The notes under the pieces were generated by a model, which was given only the letters and a program-made list of their open reading frames with translations, made no database searches and had not been told where the DNA came from. Shown piece by piece: positions 20,247-32,884 of a DNA stretch of 64,000 nucleotides (position 1 is the stretch's first letter; each line of letters begins with the position of its first letter). The translations under genes and the position numbers were made by a program. This stretch comes from Tubulanus polymorphus (lineage: Eukaryota > Nemertea > Palaeonemertea > Tubulaniformes > Tubulanidae), in NCBI RefSeq assembly GCF_964204645.1, contig NC_134029.1, positions 24,260,450 to 24,324,449 of the forward strand, in the 5' to 3' direction.

Positions 20247-20756
20247 TTTTCAGATCGACCAGAGTTTAGTTTGCTCTCAAAACTAATGAACCTACGAGGA
20301 AACCGAACCTTTATTTCATATCTACACGTGCTGTTCGCACGATTAGCGTGCATTTTTGTGTGATAAAGTTTTTTTTAATCATGATTAATCATGATTAATC
20401 ACAGTTGTATAAATATCTATATCAGTATTTTCAAATAGAAATCTACTGTTAGGGTTTATTTGACAAGTTGTAGAAATGAACTTATGGATTTGTGGCGGTT
20501 GATTTTTTAATTCTTGAAGGTAGTTCTGATGAGACTTGTCATATCTGTTATGTCTGTGCGTACTTTAGCCTTAACTCGAAGCGGATAAAATGAAAAAGGA
20601 AATTAGCGGAATTAGATGACAACGAATGATGTTGGTAACAATGGTGACGGGTGGTTACGAATTCTGGAATTCATATCGAAAGGTCACCACACATTCTACG
20701 CAACTTTCGCTTCTCGCGAGGACAACTTGTAAACTGTGGATGGTCTCGAGGAAATC
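20247..20756. other. Divergent intergenic region
   Basis: Lies between the start of the cysteine-rich peptide gene (minus) and the first DUF4239-like gene (plus), so it probably holds both promoters. A tandem AATCATGATT stretch lies at about 20377-20401. The part from about 20629 to 20756 recurs upstream of the second DUF4239-like gene (about 22892-23010). Confidence 0.5.
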
Positions 20757-22665
20757 ATGGCCATCCTGAAGTTCCTCCTAATCGTTGCCGTTGTCTTCGT
20801 GACATTCAATATGATTTCGTCGAGTGAAATGCCACCGACTGAACCAGAAAGTCGTTCTATCGAGAAACCGAAGGGTTATTATGCCAGTGAACCAGAAAGT
20901 GAATCAACGCCTGAACCAGAAGGCGAAGGTACTCCGGAACCATTTAAAGAACGACTGCCTTCAGATGCCCAGATTTTAGTACCCCCTATCATACTAGTTG
21001 TAGCTATAGGCATTGGTATGTATAATCTATTTAGAACTCTGTTTTATATTGGTGGAACATAAGAAACAAAGGTTTCTTATGTTTACAACTACGCTGTGTA
21101 GTAGTAAACATAAAAAACGTTGGATGTATTCTCAAGATTTATTCATGTTTTTCTCTAGCATTATTCCTTTTATCGTCATTGAACCAAAAACATGTTTGCT
21201 GTAAAAAGAAACCAATGGAAGAAGGTGGATTGAGGACGGACAGTATCGTCGTGTCTGAGGAGGGAAAAAGATACGAAGAGACTGTGTTAAACGATTTTGA
21301 TTTAGAAGTTATGAATTCCTTGAAGACTTTCTACAACACGCCGCATGAATTACTAAGAATCGCGATACCGGCGCTTATATCCCTCGCTCTGTGTCCGTTG
21401 ACATTATACCTCCATCCCGTATTGGTGAAGGTTTTCTGGCCACCGTCTGAGTTTCCCGAATTACCAAATATCAACGATGCCATTGGCTGTTTCCTCATGC
21501 CGGCCGGTCTGGTTTACGCTACTTCGTTCGGTTTCGCTTTTCAATCGGCTTTGAACAAACAATATGAAATATATAACCGAATTACCTCCGAACTGTCTCT
21601 GATAGATCAAATCGTAACCCTCACAACGAAATTAGCCGTTTCCAGTAAAGAGGTCGGACTCGATATACTGAAAGCGGCGAAAGCTGAAGCCATATTTATG
21701 GTTCTACAAATTACTGATAACGAACCAGAAGATTTCAAACACAAACCAGTAGAAAATATCAAAGGTAACCAATAATATCGACGCTTCTTATATTTCTGAA
21801 GCTAATAAACTTTTTAAAAGATTGCACGTTCATTTCAGGAATAGTTTTTTTTTCAAGACTAGCAGCCTTTTATGCCTTAGGCCTTAACATCTATTTTTTT
21901 CAGTTGAGATCTGGTCGGTCATCGATAAACTGAAAACTCTGACTCCGATACATGACAATTTCGATGAAGTTGTCAATCGAATTCTCGTTGAGAAAATTAC
22001 AACGCACATCATGCAATTAAACAGCATCTGTTCAGACCGGATGGGCGCTTGGCACATGCGCATACCGCCGTTAAAGTAAGAAGAAACATTAAAAACAGCA
22101 AACTGTTTTTGATCGTTAAATAGGGATTGACCCTGTTATTTATCTAATTGGTAGATTTCGTTTGATTTTGGTTTTGAATTCGTGTCTCTTCCCAACCCAC
22201 CACACCTGCCGGGAGCGAAACGGGGGTTAGATATTGAAATCGGAAATCGAAGTCGTGATCGGCGGTTGAATTTACAGAATTTCTATTTTTTTGGGGTCTG
22301 CCAGACTTAAGGAAAAATCATAACTTTTTATTTTTTTATTTTTTTTTAGGTGGATGTTTCTAGAAACTCTTGGTTTCTTCAGCTTTTTCGGAGTTTTGTT
22401 GCTGACCACGGAATCATACATTCTTGAACTGTCAATGTGCATCATCACTGTGTTCAGTATCTCACTACTTTGTTACGTTGTGTCCGACTTTGATTCGCCG
22501 TTCAGCGGATTTTTCCGCGTAGATTTGGGCGTGCTCGATGACGTCATCACCCGTATCGACGAGATGTACAAACTGAAGTCACGTGGTGATGAGACGATCT
22601 GGTACTATCCGGCGAAGAAAAAACCTGAAAGTCTCTTCACAAGATGCATATCTAAATTCAAATAA
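20757..22665 (+). CDS. DUF4239/bestrophin-like membrane protein, tandem gene 1
   Basis: Exons 20757-21015, 21159-21764, 21904-22075 and 22350-22665 give 450 residues. ATG 20757 starts a signal peptide (MAILKFLLIVAVVFVTFN); the upstream in-frame GTG is not a credible start. A short ectodomain with Glu/Pro/Ser repeats and a TM segment that spans the exon 1/2 border (PPIILVVAIGIALFLLSS) follow, then a cytosolic stretch starting with CCKKK. Two helices come next (LLRIAIPALISLALCPLTLY and GLVYATSFGFAFQ) with a conserved helix after them. Exon 4 holds two more helices and DFDSPFSGFFRVDL. The PFSG segment after the last helix and the earlier FGF-helix pattern recall DUF4239, known mainly from bacteria and plants, with no established activity. 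Assignment is from remembered motifs. Confidence 0.72.
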
Positions 22666-23010
22666 ATCAGTGACAATTCTTGTTGTTATTTACGAAAAGC
22701 CATTATTAGCAAATTACCTTTAACATGGAAAGATTGATTGCAAATTTGTGGATATTAAAAGCAGTTTCGATGAGTTATTTGTTCTTGTGTTGTTTTTATT
22801 ATTTATTGACGGATTTGAGGTTAGCCAAGTGTTGAATATTATTGTTCCGAATGACCATTTGTTGTCTGAAAAGAATGAATTTTCTGAGAAATCATGTTGG
22901 TAACAATGGTGACGGGTGGTTACAAATTCTGGAATTCCGAAAGGTCACCACACATTCTACACAGTTCAACTCTCGTTAATTGTGCAATTGTGAGGGATAT
23001 CGAGGAAATC

Positions 23011-24664
23011 ATGGCCATCCTGAAGTTCCTCCTAATCGTTGCCGTTGTCTTCGTGACATTCAATATGATTTCGTCGAGTGAAATGCCACCGACTGAACCA
23101 GAAAGTCGTTCTATCGAGAAACCGAAGAGTTATTATGCCAGTGAACCAGAAAGTGAATCAACGCCTGAACCAGAAGGCGAAAGTACTCCGGAACCATATG
23201 CAGAACAACGACCTGCAGATTACCAAATATTAGTTCCACCTATCCTATTGATGGTAGTTATAGGCATTGGTATGTATAATTTTCTGTTAATCGATACTGT
23301 CAGTATAAGTGGGCCTATATAGGCGGCTAATAGGCTGTATTTTCGAACATTTTTCTAGCACTATTCATTCTATCGTCATCGAATCATAAACGTGTCTACT
23401 GTAAAAAGAAGTCAATCGAAGACAACGATGAGATCGCAACGCCAATAGAAATGGTTTATTCGAAAAAAGATTCGTTGGAGGGGGAAACTGATGGTGGATT
23501 GAGGACGGGCAGTATCGTCGTGTCTGAGGAGGGGAAACGGTACGAAGAGACTGCGTTAAACGATTTTGATTTAGAGGTTATTAATTCCTTGAAGACCTTT
23601 TACAATGTGCCTTCGGAATTGTTAAGAATCGCTTTACCGGCGCTTATATCCCTCGCTTTATGTCCTATTACTTTGTATCTTTACCCCCCGTTGGTGAGGA
23701 TTTTCTGGCCACCGTCAGACTTCACGCGAATCCCGGACATCAACGACGCTATCAATTGCTTCCTGGCACCGGCCGGTCTGGTTTACGCTACTTCGTTCGG
23801 TTTCGCTTTTCAATCGGCTTTGAACAAACAACACGAGATATACAACCGAATCACCTCCGAACTGTCTCTGATAGATCACATTGCGACCCTGGCATCGAAA
23901 CTAGCAGTACCCACGAAGCAAGCAGGACTCGATATACTGAAAGCGGTGAAAGCTGAAGCCATATTTATGGTTCTACAAATTACTGATAACGAACCAGAAG
24001 ATTTCAAACATAAACCCGAGGAAGATATCAAAGGTAAGTATCCTATTTAGATTCCTATTACACGTTTTCACTCTGGTCTTTATCACTGAAATATTTTGAT
24101 TTTTTTCCAGTTAAGATTTGGTCAATTATCGACGTTTTGAAAACATTGAAGCCGGAAAATGGTTTTGATGAAGCTGTCAATAGAGTTCTCGTTCAGGATA
24201 TTATTACAAATATCATGGTATTAAACAGCATCTGTTCAGATCGGATGGGCGCTTGGCACAGGCGCATTCCACCGTTAAAGTATGTATAAATTTCAATCGT
24301 CTAAAGGCAATTTTTCTTAGAAAATTCTAATCTAAAAAACCATGTTTTCAGGTGGATGTTCCTGGAAGCTCTTGGCTTCTTCAGTTATTTCGGAGTTCTG
24401 TTGCTGACCACAAAATCGTACATTCTAGAACTGGTGATGTGCGTCATCACTGTGTTCAGTATCTCACTACTCTGTTACGTTGTGTCCGACTTTGATTCGC
24501 CGTTCAGCGGATTTTTCCGCGTAGATTTGGGCGTGCTCGATGACGTCATCACCCGTATCGACGAGATGTACAAACTGAAGTGTCGTGACGACGAAACGAT
24601 CTGGTACTATCCGGCGAAGAAAAAGCCCGAACGTTTCTTCACTAAATGTCTCTCCAAGTTCTAA
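23011..24664 (+). CDS. DUF4239/bestrophin-like membrane protein, tandem gene 2
   Basis: Exons 23011-23269, 23359-24033, 24111-24279 and 24352-24664 give 471 residues. Intron positions and phases (1, 1, 2) equal those of genes 1 and 3. The signal peptide and ectodomain are nearly identical to gene 1. The cytosolic linker after the first TM is longer (about 20 extra residues, including SKKDSLEGETDGG). The core keeps SFGFAFQSALNKQ, SICSDRMGAWH and DFDSPFSGFFRVDL. The C-terminus is basic (KKKPERFFTK). An AATAAA at 24700-24705 fits as the polyadenylation signal. About 120 bp of upstream sequence is shared with gene 1, so the genes may be co-expressed. Confidence 0.72.
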
Positions 24665-25332
24665 TAACCATATATTTCACACCGGATTACGTTTCCTAAA
24701 ATAAACGACGCAAACAAGATGTTTTTTTTTAACGAGGGAGTACCACAGGGATATATTGTAAGGGTGGCCTAATGCATGTCTTATCGGTTCGAATATTATA
24801 CATAACTATTTCTATTATACATTAACTAAATCGATCTAATAAAACAAATTTGATTTAAAATTTGAAAATAATTTATCTTTTATTTATTTTAATAAGACAG
24901 AAGTGAAGAGACACAGAGTAAGTCTCAACACAAAACATTCGTGCTTATTTTACATATCAAATGTTCAAATAACAATGTCGTGTGGCGAATGCAAGAATGG
25001 GGCAGGGAATGGCTCAAAGGAGTTATAATTCATTACTGGGAACATGGACGTATAAACTAGTTTAGTTGATACGTCCATACTGGAAGTCAGTGTGCCAGTA
25101 TCGTGATGTATTGTATTTCTGGTTATTAGTGAGCGACAATGGATGCAAACAGTGACAGCAGGTTCAGAACTGTCTTCTCACATTCAACACTTGTAATTAA
25201 TAAATTCCCAAAGACAAAGAAACGAATGATTATTGATGATAATCTGGACTTCATGTTATTGACTGGTCATTACTGTAGACAGCACTAGTGAGTTCAGTTT
25301 GTAAGTGATGATATCTTAGCTCTCCGCTGAAA

Positions 25333-27592
25333 ATGGCCATCTTGAAGTTACTATTCGTTTTAGTATTGTTCACTGAATTTAATATGATTTCTACGAGTAC
25401 CTCAGCTCCGGAAAGTGAATCACCGGCAGAACCAGAAAGTGAATCAGCAACTGAACCAGAAAGTGAATCAGCAGCTGAACCAGAAAGTGAATCAACAACT
25501 GAACCAGAAAGTGAATCAACAACTGAACCAGAAAGTGAATCAGCAACTGAACCAGAAAGTGAATCAACAACTGAACCAGAAAGTGAATCACCTTCTGAGC
25601 CGGAAAGTGAATCAGCAGCTGAACCGGAAAGTGAATCACCGTCTGAACCAGAAAGTGAACCAACAACTGAACCAGAAAGTGAATCAGCAACTGAACCAGA
25701 AAGTGAATCAGCAACTGAACCAGAAAGTGAATCAGCAACTGAACCAGAAAGTGAATCAGCAACTGAACCAGAAAGTGAATCAGCAACTGAACCAGAAAGT
25801 GAATCAGCAACTGAACCAGAAAGTGAATCACCGTCTGAACCAGAAAGTGAATCAACTCCTGAGGTTTATGCGGAGCAAAGACCTTCTGATTTCCAGATAC
25901 TAGCGCCTCCTGTGATGTTGATGTTGGTTATTTGTATTGGTAAGTTACTCTTATTTTACTTGAGAGAATTCCTTGTAATCCAGTTCTTCAACTTCCTTTC
26001 TCTTTTCTTTTGATTACTAGCATTATACATTCTATCGTTATGCAACCAAAAAACAACTTGCTGTAAAAACAAAGAAGCTGAAGTCATAAACTGCAATCAA
26101 GTTTCGCCGATAGAAACAGTTCACTCGGAACAGTACCATGTAAATTCCAAATCGTTCCTGCGAGAAAACGTCGACTGCGGCGCCGGTAAAATGAAGGCGC
26201 ACAGCATCACAGTTCAGACTGAAGAGACATCACAAACACACGGAGTATTGAGTCATTTTGATTTAGAGGTTATTGAATCCTTACAAACATTCTATAACGG
26301 TCCTTCTGAATTGTTAAGAATCGCTTTACCGGCGCTTATATCCCTCGCTCTATGTCCTATTACTTTGTATCTTTACCCCCCGTTGGTAAGGATTTTCTGG
26401 CCACCGTCTAAATTTCCCCAAGTACCGAACATCAACGATGCTATCGGTTGCTTCCTGGCACCAGCCGGTCTGGTTTACGCGACATCCTTCGGTTTCGCTT
26501 TTCAATCGGCTTTGAGCAAGCAACATGAAATATATACCCGAATTACCTCCGAACTGTCTCTGATAGATCAAATCGTAACATTGACAACTAAACTGGCAGT
26601 TCCGAGTAAAGAGGTCGGACTCGATATACTGAAAGCGGTGAAAGCTGAAGCCATATTTATGGTTCTTCAAATTACTGATAACGAACCAGAAAACTTCAAA
26701 CATAAACCCGAGGAAGATGTCAAAGGTAAAGAAAGGGAGATATGTAAATCTATTTTTTCCCTTTTTAACGAATTACGAAGGTAGGGTCTAAAAATGCGAT
26801 GCATTCTAATTTTCAGTTAAGATCTGGTCGGTCATTGACAATCTGAAAAAGTTGAAACCAAACAAAGATAATTTTGACGAGGTCGTCAATCGAATTCTAG
26901 TCGAGGAAATAATTGGTCACATAATGGAACTAAACAGTATCTGTTCAGATCGGATGGGCGCTTGGCACACACGCATTCCACCGTTAAAGTATGTATCTCG
27001 TTTTTAAGAATTATGTCATAACTTACCAATGTCTCCAATATATATTCATTGAACAAAAGTCTTTGAATCGAAAGACAAAAAAACTTTGATGGTATAATAT
27101 GATAGTTTATTATCTAATTAAAAGTCAACAACCGCAACTAAGTCAACTGGTGATAACTTCATGGTCACCGTCACCTTTTTCGATATAGTATTCACTTTCT
27201 ACTAGTTAAACCATAATATAAAACGATTTGTAAAAGTTAATAAACACATTCTCTTAGTTAGAACTTTGTTCTCTTTTCATAGGTGGATGTTTCTGGAAAC
27301 TCTTGGCTTCTTCAGTTTTTTCGGAGTTTTGTTGCTGACCACAAAATCGTACATTCTAGAACTGGTGATGTGCGTCATCACTGTGTTCAGTATCTCACTA
27401 CTCTGTTACGTTGTGTCCGACTTTGATTCGCCGTTCAGCGGATTTTTCCGCGTAGACCTAACCGTACTCGATGACGTCATCACCCGTATCGACGAGATGT
27501 ACAAACTGAAGTCACGTGACGACGAAACGATCTGGTACTATCCGGCGAAGAAAAAAACAAAAAATTTCTTCAAAAAATATCTCTTCGAATAG
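25333..27592 (+). CDS. DUF4239/bestrophin-like membrane protein, tandem gene 3, with expanded acidic repeat
   Basis: Exons 25333-25939, 26021-26725, 26817-26988 and 27283-27592 give 597 residues. The membrane core and intron phases match genes 1 and 2. The difference lies outside the cell: exon 1 has 19 copies of an eight-residue unit, EPESESxx, between the signal peptide and the first TM, making a long, highly acidic, Pro-rich and probably disordered ectodomain. Its many Ser and Thr residues could carry O-glycans. The cytosolic linker is also the longest of the three and its sequence is unrelated. The C-terminus is Lys/Phe-rich (KKKTKNFFKKYLFE). The 5' flank does not resemble those of genes 1 and 2, so its regulation may differ. 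Confidence 0.75.
25400..25856 (+). repeat. 24-bp coding minisatellite (EPESES units)
   Basis: About 19 tandem copies of a 24-bp unit reading GAACCAGAAAGTGAATCA plus two variable codons (Ala-Thr, Thr-Thr, Ala-Ala, Pro-Ser). All changes keep the frame. A block of six identical Ala-Thr units in the 3' half points to recent expansion. Long open frames on both strands here are by-products of the repeat. Confidence 0.92.
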
Positions 27593-28083
27593 CATGGTTA
27601 TTTTTTCACAATACTGGACATTCTTTCTACGGCAGAAATCCACCTCATTGAGATATGTTGTGTCTTTTTCACGTTATGAACCGGTTTTTGGTTTTCTGGT
27701 AACTGCCTGCTTTCCCAAATCTCTAAAAGCGAGTGTATTCATCTTAACTGCGATATAGGTTACAAATAAAAATCCATCTGCTCTCTGGCTTTTTATCATC
27801 GTTTTACTCCGACTTCGTGAAAGTGTGGTTCCAGCAGTGGAGTTTTGTTCTCCCATCATTTTGTCATGTCGAATTAGGTTAAAACATATCCTGGAAAATA
27901 CAGATGAAGTTTTTTTGTTGTTGTTGCACTATCAAACCGGATTACAATGACCCTCATTTACTAATCACGCAATGAAGCTGTCGATGTTGTAAGCAAGCTG
28001 ATATACTTGTTCATGCCCTGTGTGTGTGTAGTGAACGAGAGATTATCATTTTTTGGTGATTTGGAGTCGATTTTTGTAAGACG
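27593..28083. other. Intergenic, no gene seen
   Basis: Between the third DUF4239-like gene and the first Ig/FN3 receptor gene. There are GTT-rich and T-rich stretches but no exon with domain or splice support. Confidence 0.5.
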
Positions 28084-31000
28084 ATGAATCCCTCCGTAAA
28101 AATTGCTGCTATATTTTGTTGGATATTTTCGATACATGTTTTCATTTGTAAGTACTTGAAAAAAGGGGCGAGGTTCATACGTAATAGATGTGTACCTGAA
28201 TTCAATTTCTTGGAAAACAAGCACGAATATCTCATAAGCCTCTAATTACCTACACAGTCAATTAACTTGTTGACGATTGATAGAACACTATATCCGTGTT
28301 GACGCGATGTAGAGAGAATCCCACATTAACTTGTTGTTTTCTCTCGCTTAATGTATTTCGTCACATCTGACGATGGTCTCTAGAGAGACAGAGAGGGAGA
28401 GAATCAGGGAGGGTGTAAGGGTGGTAGGCTGGAGTCCAAAAATCTTATGAATTTCCTTTTTTATAACGTTCTGAATTTGTATTTGCTCTTATTTACACGC
28501 ACGCGATATAGATGACGTAAATTCGAAGAAGTCTTGTAAAGCGTTTAGTAACATATCGATCAAAGTGGCGCCCGATGAACCTATCCAGGGTCGTAACTCA
28601 TATATCTGGTGTATCGTCGATAAGAATGAAGATTTCTGCGGTGAACCTATTGCTTTACTGCACATACGCGATAACGTTACTAAATACGAAGTGAATTTTA
28701 AAAAACATGGCTATCATTGTTTCGTAAGTCTTCATTCCGTCTCACAATCCGTTATACACCATTATTATATGCATGGACATTATTTTTGTTTACATATGTA
28801 CTGGACAAAGCTTCCGTTAAATGTGTGACGGACCAGGGGTGGATCTAGGGTCTGATTCAGGGAGGTGTCCGCCCCCAAAATAGGACAAATCACAAAATTT
28901 TGCACCCCGAAAGAAAACCGGAGGAAAAACACTAACTCATTTTTGGAAATACCTAAAGGAAGCTAATTAGTTTAAAGTCAAGGTATCAGTTTGATATCAT
29001 TCATTTTCCCGTATAATTTAAGGGCAACTTAACATTTTTAGGGGTTGTCCACCCATACGCCGTCCCCTTGGATCCGGCCCTGCGGACGGACATAGCAGCA
29101 ATCCTCGGTTGCCACGGACAACTGTAAAGCCTCTGTACATGTGTTTCATATCTCAGAATCACGTTTTGAAACGCGTCGTTTTGAATCACGTTTTGAAGCG
29201 CGTCGTTTTGAATCACGTTGTGAAGCGCGTCGTTTTGAATCACGTTGTGAAGCGCGTGCTGCAATCTTCTGATTTCACTCTCTGCAGATTTACAAAGTTC
29301 GTGGTAATTACAGAAACGTGGCAGGAAACTGTTATTATCAACCGAGCAGGGCTTACGGAATTGAAATAAAGAACACTCTTACTAAACACATCGGAAAATG
29401 GTTGTGTCGATATAAAAACACTAGTGTACAGGCGTCAAGCTATATTAAACCAATTTGTAAGTGACCTCAGACCACAACATGCTTCTCCATATCTATAGGC
29501 ATGGACATAAAAACCTGAGTTCATTAATGTTCATTCGATAACTCATTCAGCTTTTATTCCATATTCGTAATATATTCCTAAGTTGAAGTAAATCCTACGT
29601 CACGTACCGTTCTATGAATTAGTATCATGTCTTTTTGAAATAGTCGTTCTATTTTGTTTACAAATAATGATTAATAATTAATTAACGATTAACTGATATT
29701 TTCTTGTAGAATAAGCTTTATAATATACACACGTATCAACTGTTTCCTTTTTTCAAGATGGCCCTGGTCGGTCAGAAATCAAATTCAATTCTTCCGGTAT
29801 AATAAGGACTATAAAAACTACTGCTTGGAATGCACCGCCCAAAATACGCGTGGAATCGGGCAAGGATTTGAATCTGACTTGTGCCGGAGCTGACGGACTC
29901 GCCCTGACACCAATCGCATATTTCTGGATCCGGAAATCGGGATCTATTTCCGTAAAACCCGTCGATATTGAAGAGGCCAATGAAAGCCGGTTGATTTTCC
30001 CAGCTATGAAGACGACCGATGCTGGAACCTATGAATGTATGAAAAGGAACGTGGCTGGAATCGCATCAGCGACTCTATCTATAGAAGTCTATTGCAAAAC
30101 GACAACTGATGAGCGTAGAGTTTTAATTCCATGCGATGGTAGGTAGTGAATCCAATAATATCAGTCAGGAGTTTCAATCTCTTTAAAAAACTAAATGAAA
30201 TATGGATCTTGAATCTGAGTCTATAGATCCAGTTTCACCAAGTCGTGGAATGACTATGAGAGTCACATTCGCTCATGTTTTAACTCCAGGGTCTGGTTGC
30301 ACAGTCGTGACTTGAGTCCAAAAGTAGTTATATCTCAAGTTGTTAGGTCAATAATAAGATGGCCGTTAAGCGGTGTTTTTAAATCAAAGCCACGATTCCA
30401 CAACTGCCTCGAAAATCAGATCTTAACCGCAAACACTATATACTGAATCCTGGACTTTAGAGAATGAATCCATCGATATTTTCAGTACCGCCTAAACTGT
30501 TTCGTACATCAACTTTGAAACAAATCAGACACATCGGCGAAACGGCTGAGTTTAGGATCGAGTTTTGGAAGGTGAGAAGATTTGATAGATCAGTTAGACT
30601 GTATTGCGAGGATTATCAACAGTTTCAGGGTAGCTGCCCGTGGCGTATAGAATACGCTCTCAGGAATGGTTACGATGCCGATCAGTTAGGCGATTGGAGA
30701 ATTCGTATATCTGAAGTGTTTTTCGACGATTACGGGAATTATAAATGTTGGTTGGAAAATCAGACAACTGGTTTACGTACATATCTCGATGTACATCTCC
30801 TCTCACCAGGTACATAAACCTTTTTTATTTGTGTATCTAATATGTGATTTTAAAAGTTTCAAGCTGTGATATGATGCTGTTGCTCATATTCTACAATAGC
30901 CAGTTATGAATTAACGTGAAAACTAGTAATACATGCACTGTGTGTTTTAACTGATTGAACTTCTTGAAATCGCTAGCTTTCGTTTTTACAAGTGGAGTAG

Positions 31001-32346
31001 CATAGAGTAGGGATGAGTAGCATTATCAGGTACACGAGTCACTTATCTGCTATATGCATTTGTAGCAAAAGCACGTAGTTGTCAATGAAATCAATCGACC
31101 TATACAATACTTGTTTCTCGTTAATCGAATTGATACCAGGTTAACACGACGCATGTACAACAGTTTTGCCAATATGCTATATTTATTCAGGTTACCCAAG
31201 TCAAGCTAAAAGTGTTAAAGTAATATCTGTGACCGCGGAATCAGCTCAGATTTCTTGGATCTCGTTGTCTTCACGTCGGAACCAGTATTTTGTGATAGAG
31301 TACAGACTTGTAGGAACCGCTAACTGGACGGTGTCACCTGTAGTGGATGTCGATACTGGTGAAGGATATCACTGCGGGTCACGTGTCGTGGTCGAGGCAG
31401 AGATAGTCGATTTAAGCCCGTCCAGTAAATATGAGGTCAGGGTTAGAGGTCGGGACCCACTGCCTCTATACTCAGTTACGAATCCCTCTGAAACTATCAC
31501 TATTAAAACACGAGGTATCGTTTATATCAGGTTCTACTGCAATGTCGTCATAACGAACTTTGTTACAAGGATTTATCGGTATTTACTACAATTTCATCCT
31601 AAACAGGGTTATTTTGATTATTTCATTGTGTATATAGAACTTATCGGTTATAACGAACAGATTTTCTGGTCTCCCGAAGTTCGTTGTCGCGAATTCCCGC
31701 TATATTTTCATCCGATCTTTGCCTGTCTTTATAAAATCTCTTATTCGATACATCGTTTCAGCGGGAATCGGCCAGAATCCGGCGGGTAAAAGTTCTCAAA
31801 CAATGGCGACGATTATGAAGTTGATCGATTCTGTAATTATCTATGAATCAGCTGAGGAGTTAACTGTCAGTCTCTCAATGAACCCTGGAGTACATATACC
31901 ACCTGACACAGTTTTACCACGAGTCACTATCAGCGTTCTAGCCTGTTGTCTTAACGAGACGACTGCAGCGACACCTGTACGTTGTAGGTCTTTTAATTTC
32001 TCGCCGTTGATTGGCCAGATGCAAGCGCGAATCGACCGTAACGCCCTCTACAGGTACACGATTAGAATAATTGATAATAATAATGGTGACGTCATATATT
32101 CGAGACACGTGACTGCCATCATGGTTGAGGGTAAAGTACTTTATCCCATCACTTTTCCAATTTTACTCAGTCCAAACTCATATACGTAAATTTGCTTTTC
32201 TAGAAGGCGCGTCTTATATCGATCGTGACGTCATTCTGATTGTGTGCCCTGTCGCGGCTTTACTTCTGTTTGTTGTTTTGTTAGTTATTGTTTATAGCAG
32301 GAAGATACTCAGTAAGTTCCCTGAATACGATCAAATATATCCGTAA
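28084..32346 (+). CDS. Ig/FN3 single-pass receptor, tandem gene 1
   Basis: Exons 28084-28147, 28512-28723, 29288-29456, 29758-30138, 30486-30809, 31191-31514, 31762-32130 and 32204-32346 give 661 residues. Exon 1 is a signal peptide (MNPSVKIAAIFCWIFSI). Exons 2+3 form Ig domain 1 (SYIWC and WLC cysteines, phase-0 intron inside the domain). Exon 4 is Ig domain 2 with LTCAG and DAGTYEC; exon 5 is Ig domain 3 with DDYGNYKCW. Exon 6 is a fibronectin type III domain (SVTAESAQISW, SSKYEVRVRG). Exon 7 looks like a divergent second FN3 domain. Exon 8 holds one TM helix and a tail of about 20 residues with tyrosines but no enzyme domain. All borders except 2/3 are phase 1, so domains can shuffle. It is probably an adhesion or recognition receptor; ligand unknown. 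Confidence 0.78.
28834..29082. mobile_element. Probable hAT-type non-autonomous element (MITE)
   Basis: About 249 bp bounded by imperfect terminal inverted repeats: CAGGGGTGGATCTAGG at the left, CCTTGGATCCGGCCCTG at the right. Ends of the CAGGG(G/C)xGGATC type are common in animal hAT elements. Flanks share ACGGA but no clean 8-bp target duplication. It lies in intron 2 of the first Ig/FN3 gene. Confidence 0.5.
29157..29257 (+). repeat. 27-bp minisatellite, about 3.7 copies
   Basis: Unit AATCACGTTTTGAAGCGCG plus TCGTTTTG, with one or two changes between copies. It lies in intron 2 of the first Ig/FN3 gene, just upstream of exon 3. Confidence 0.8.
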
Positions 32347-32884
32347 TAATCCGTCGTATTATACAGACCTATAATGCAGATGTGAATATCTATTTAAGCG
32401 ATCTTCAACTGTCGAAGTCAAATACCTGAGAAGAAGATTTTCTTTATAGAAAATAACTTTGGAAGGTAAAAGTCAATTTGTCTTTTCTGCAGAAGAAAGT
32501 TTTTGTTAAAGACATTGAAACATGTTATTCGTTGAAACATCTTTTTTATAGGTGCGGCACGGACACCGCGACGGACAAGTCCCGCATCACTTTTCATCAG
32601 TGAAACTTAATGGAAAGCATTAAATGCACTAATATATATTGTAGCGTGTTATTATAGATTTATAGATCAAACATTTATCGTAAATGAAATACATTTCTAC
32701 TTCACATAATAATCCGGAGTTTCGCAAAACCGGTGATAGAAAGTCTCCAGCTCGGAAACTCGCTGGAGTAGGAAGCAGGGACACGTCATGATCCATTCTT
32801 CTCCCAAGTGTGTTCACACTGTGTTTAGTACTTCTGAGACATTTTTATTATCAGACTTTGGCAATCAACACGCTGTCTCCAGTT

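Noticed and set aside
25391-25903. Long open frames in other frames over the EPES repeat, both strands
   Set aside because: A 24-bp repeat without stops stays open in several frames. Only the frame with signal peptide, TM and matching splice sites is supported.
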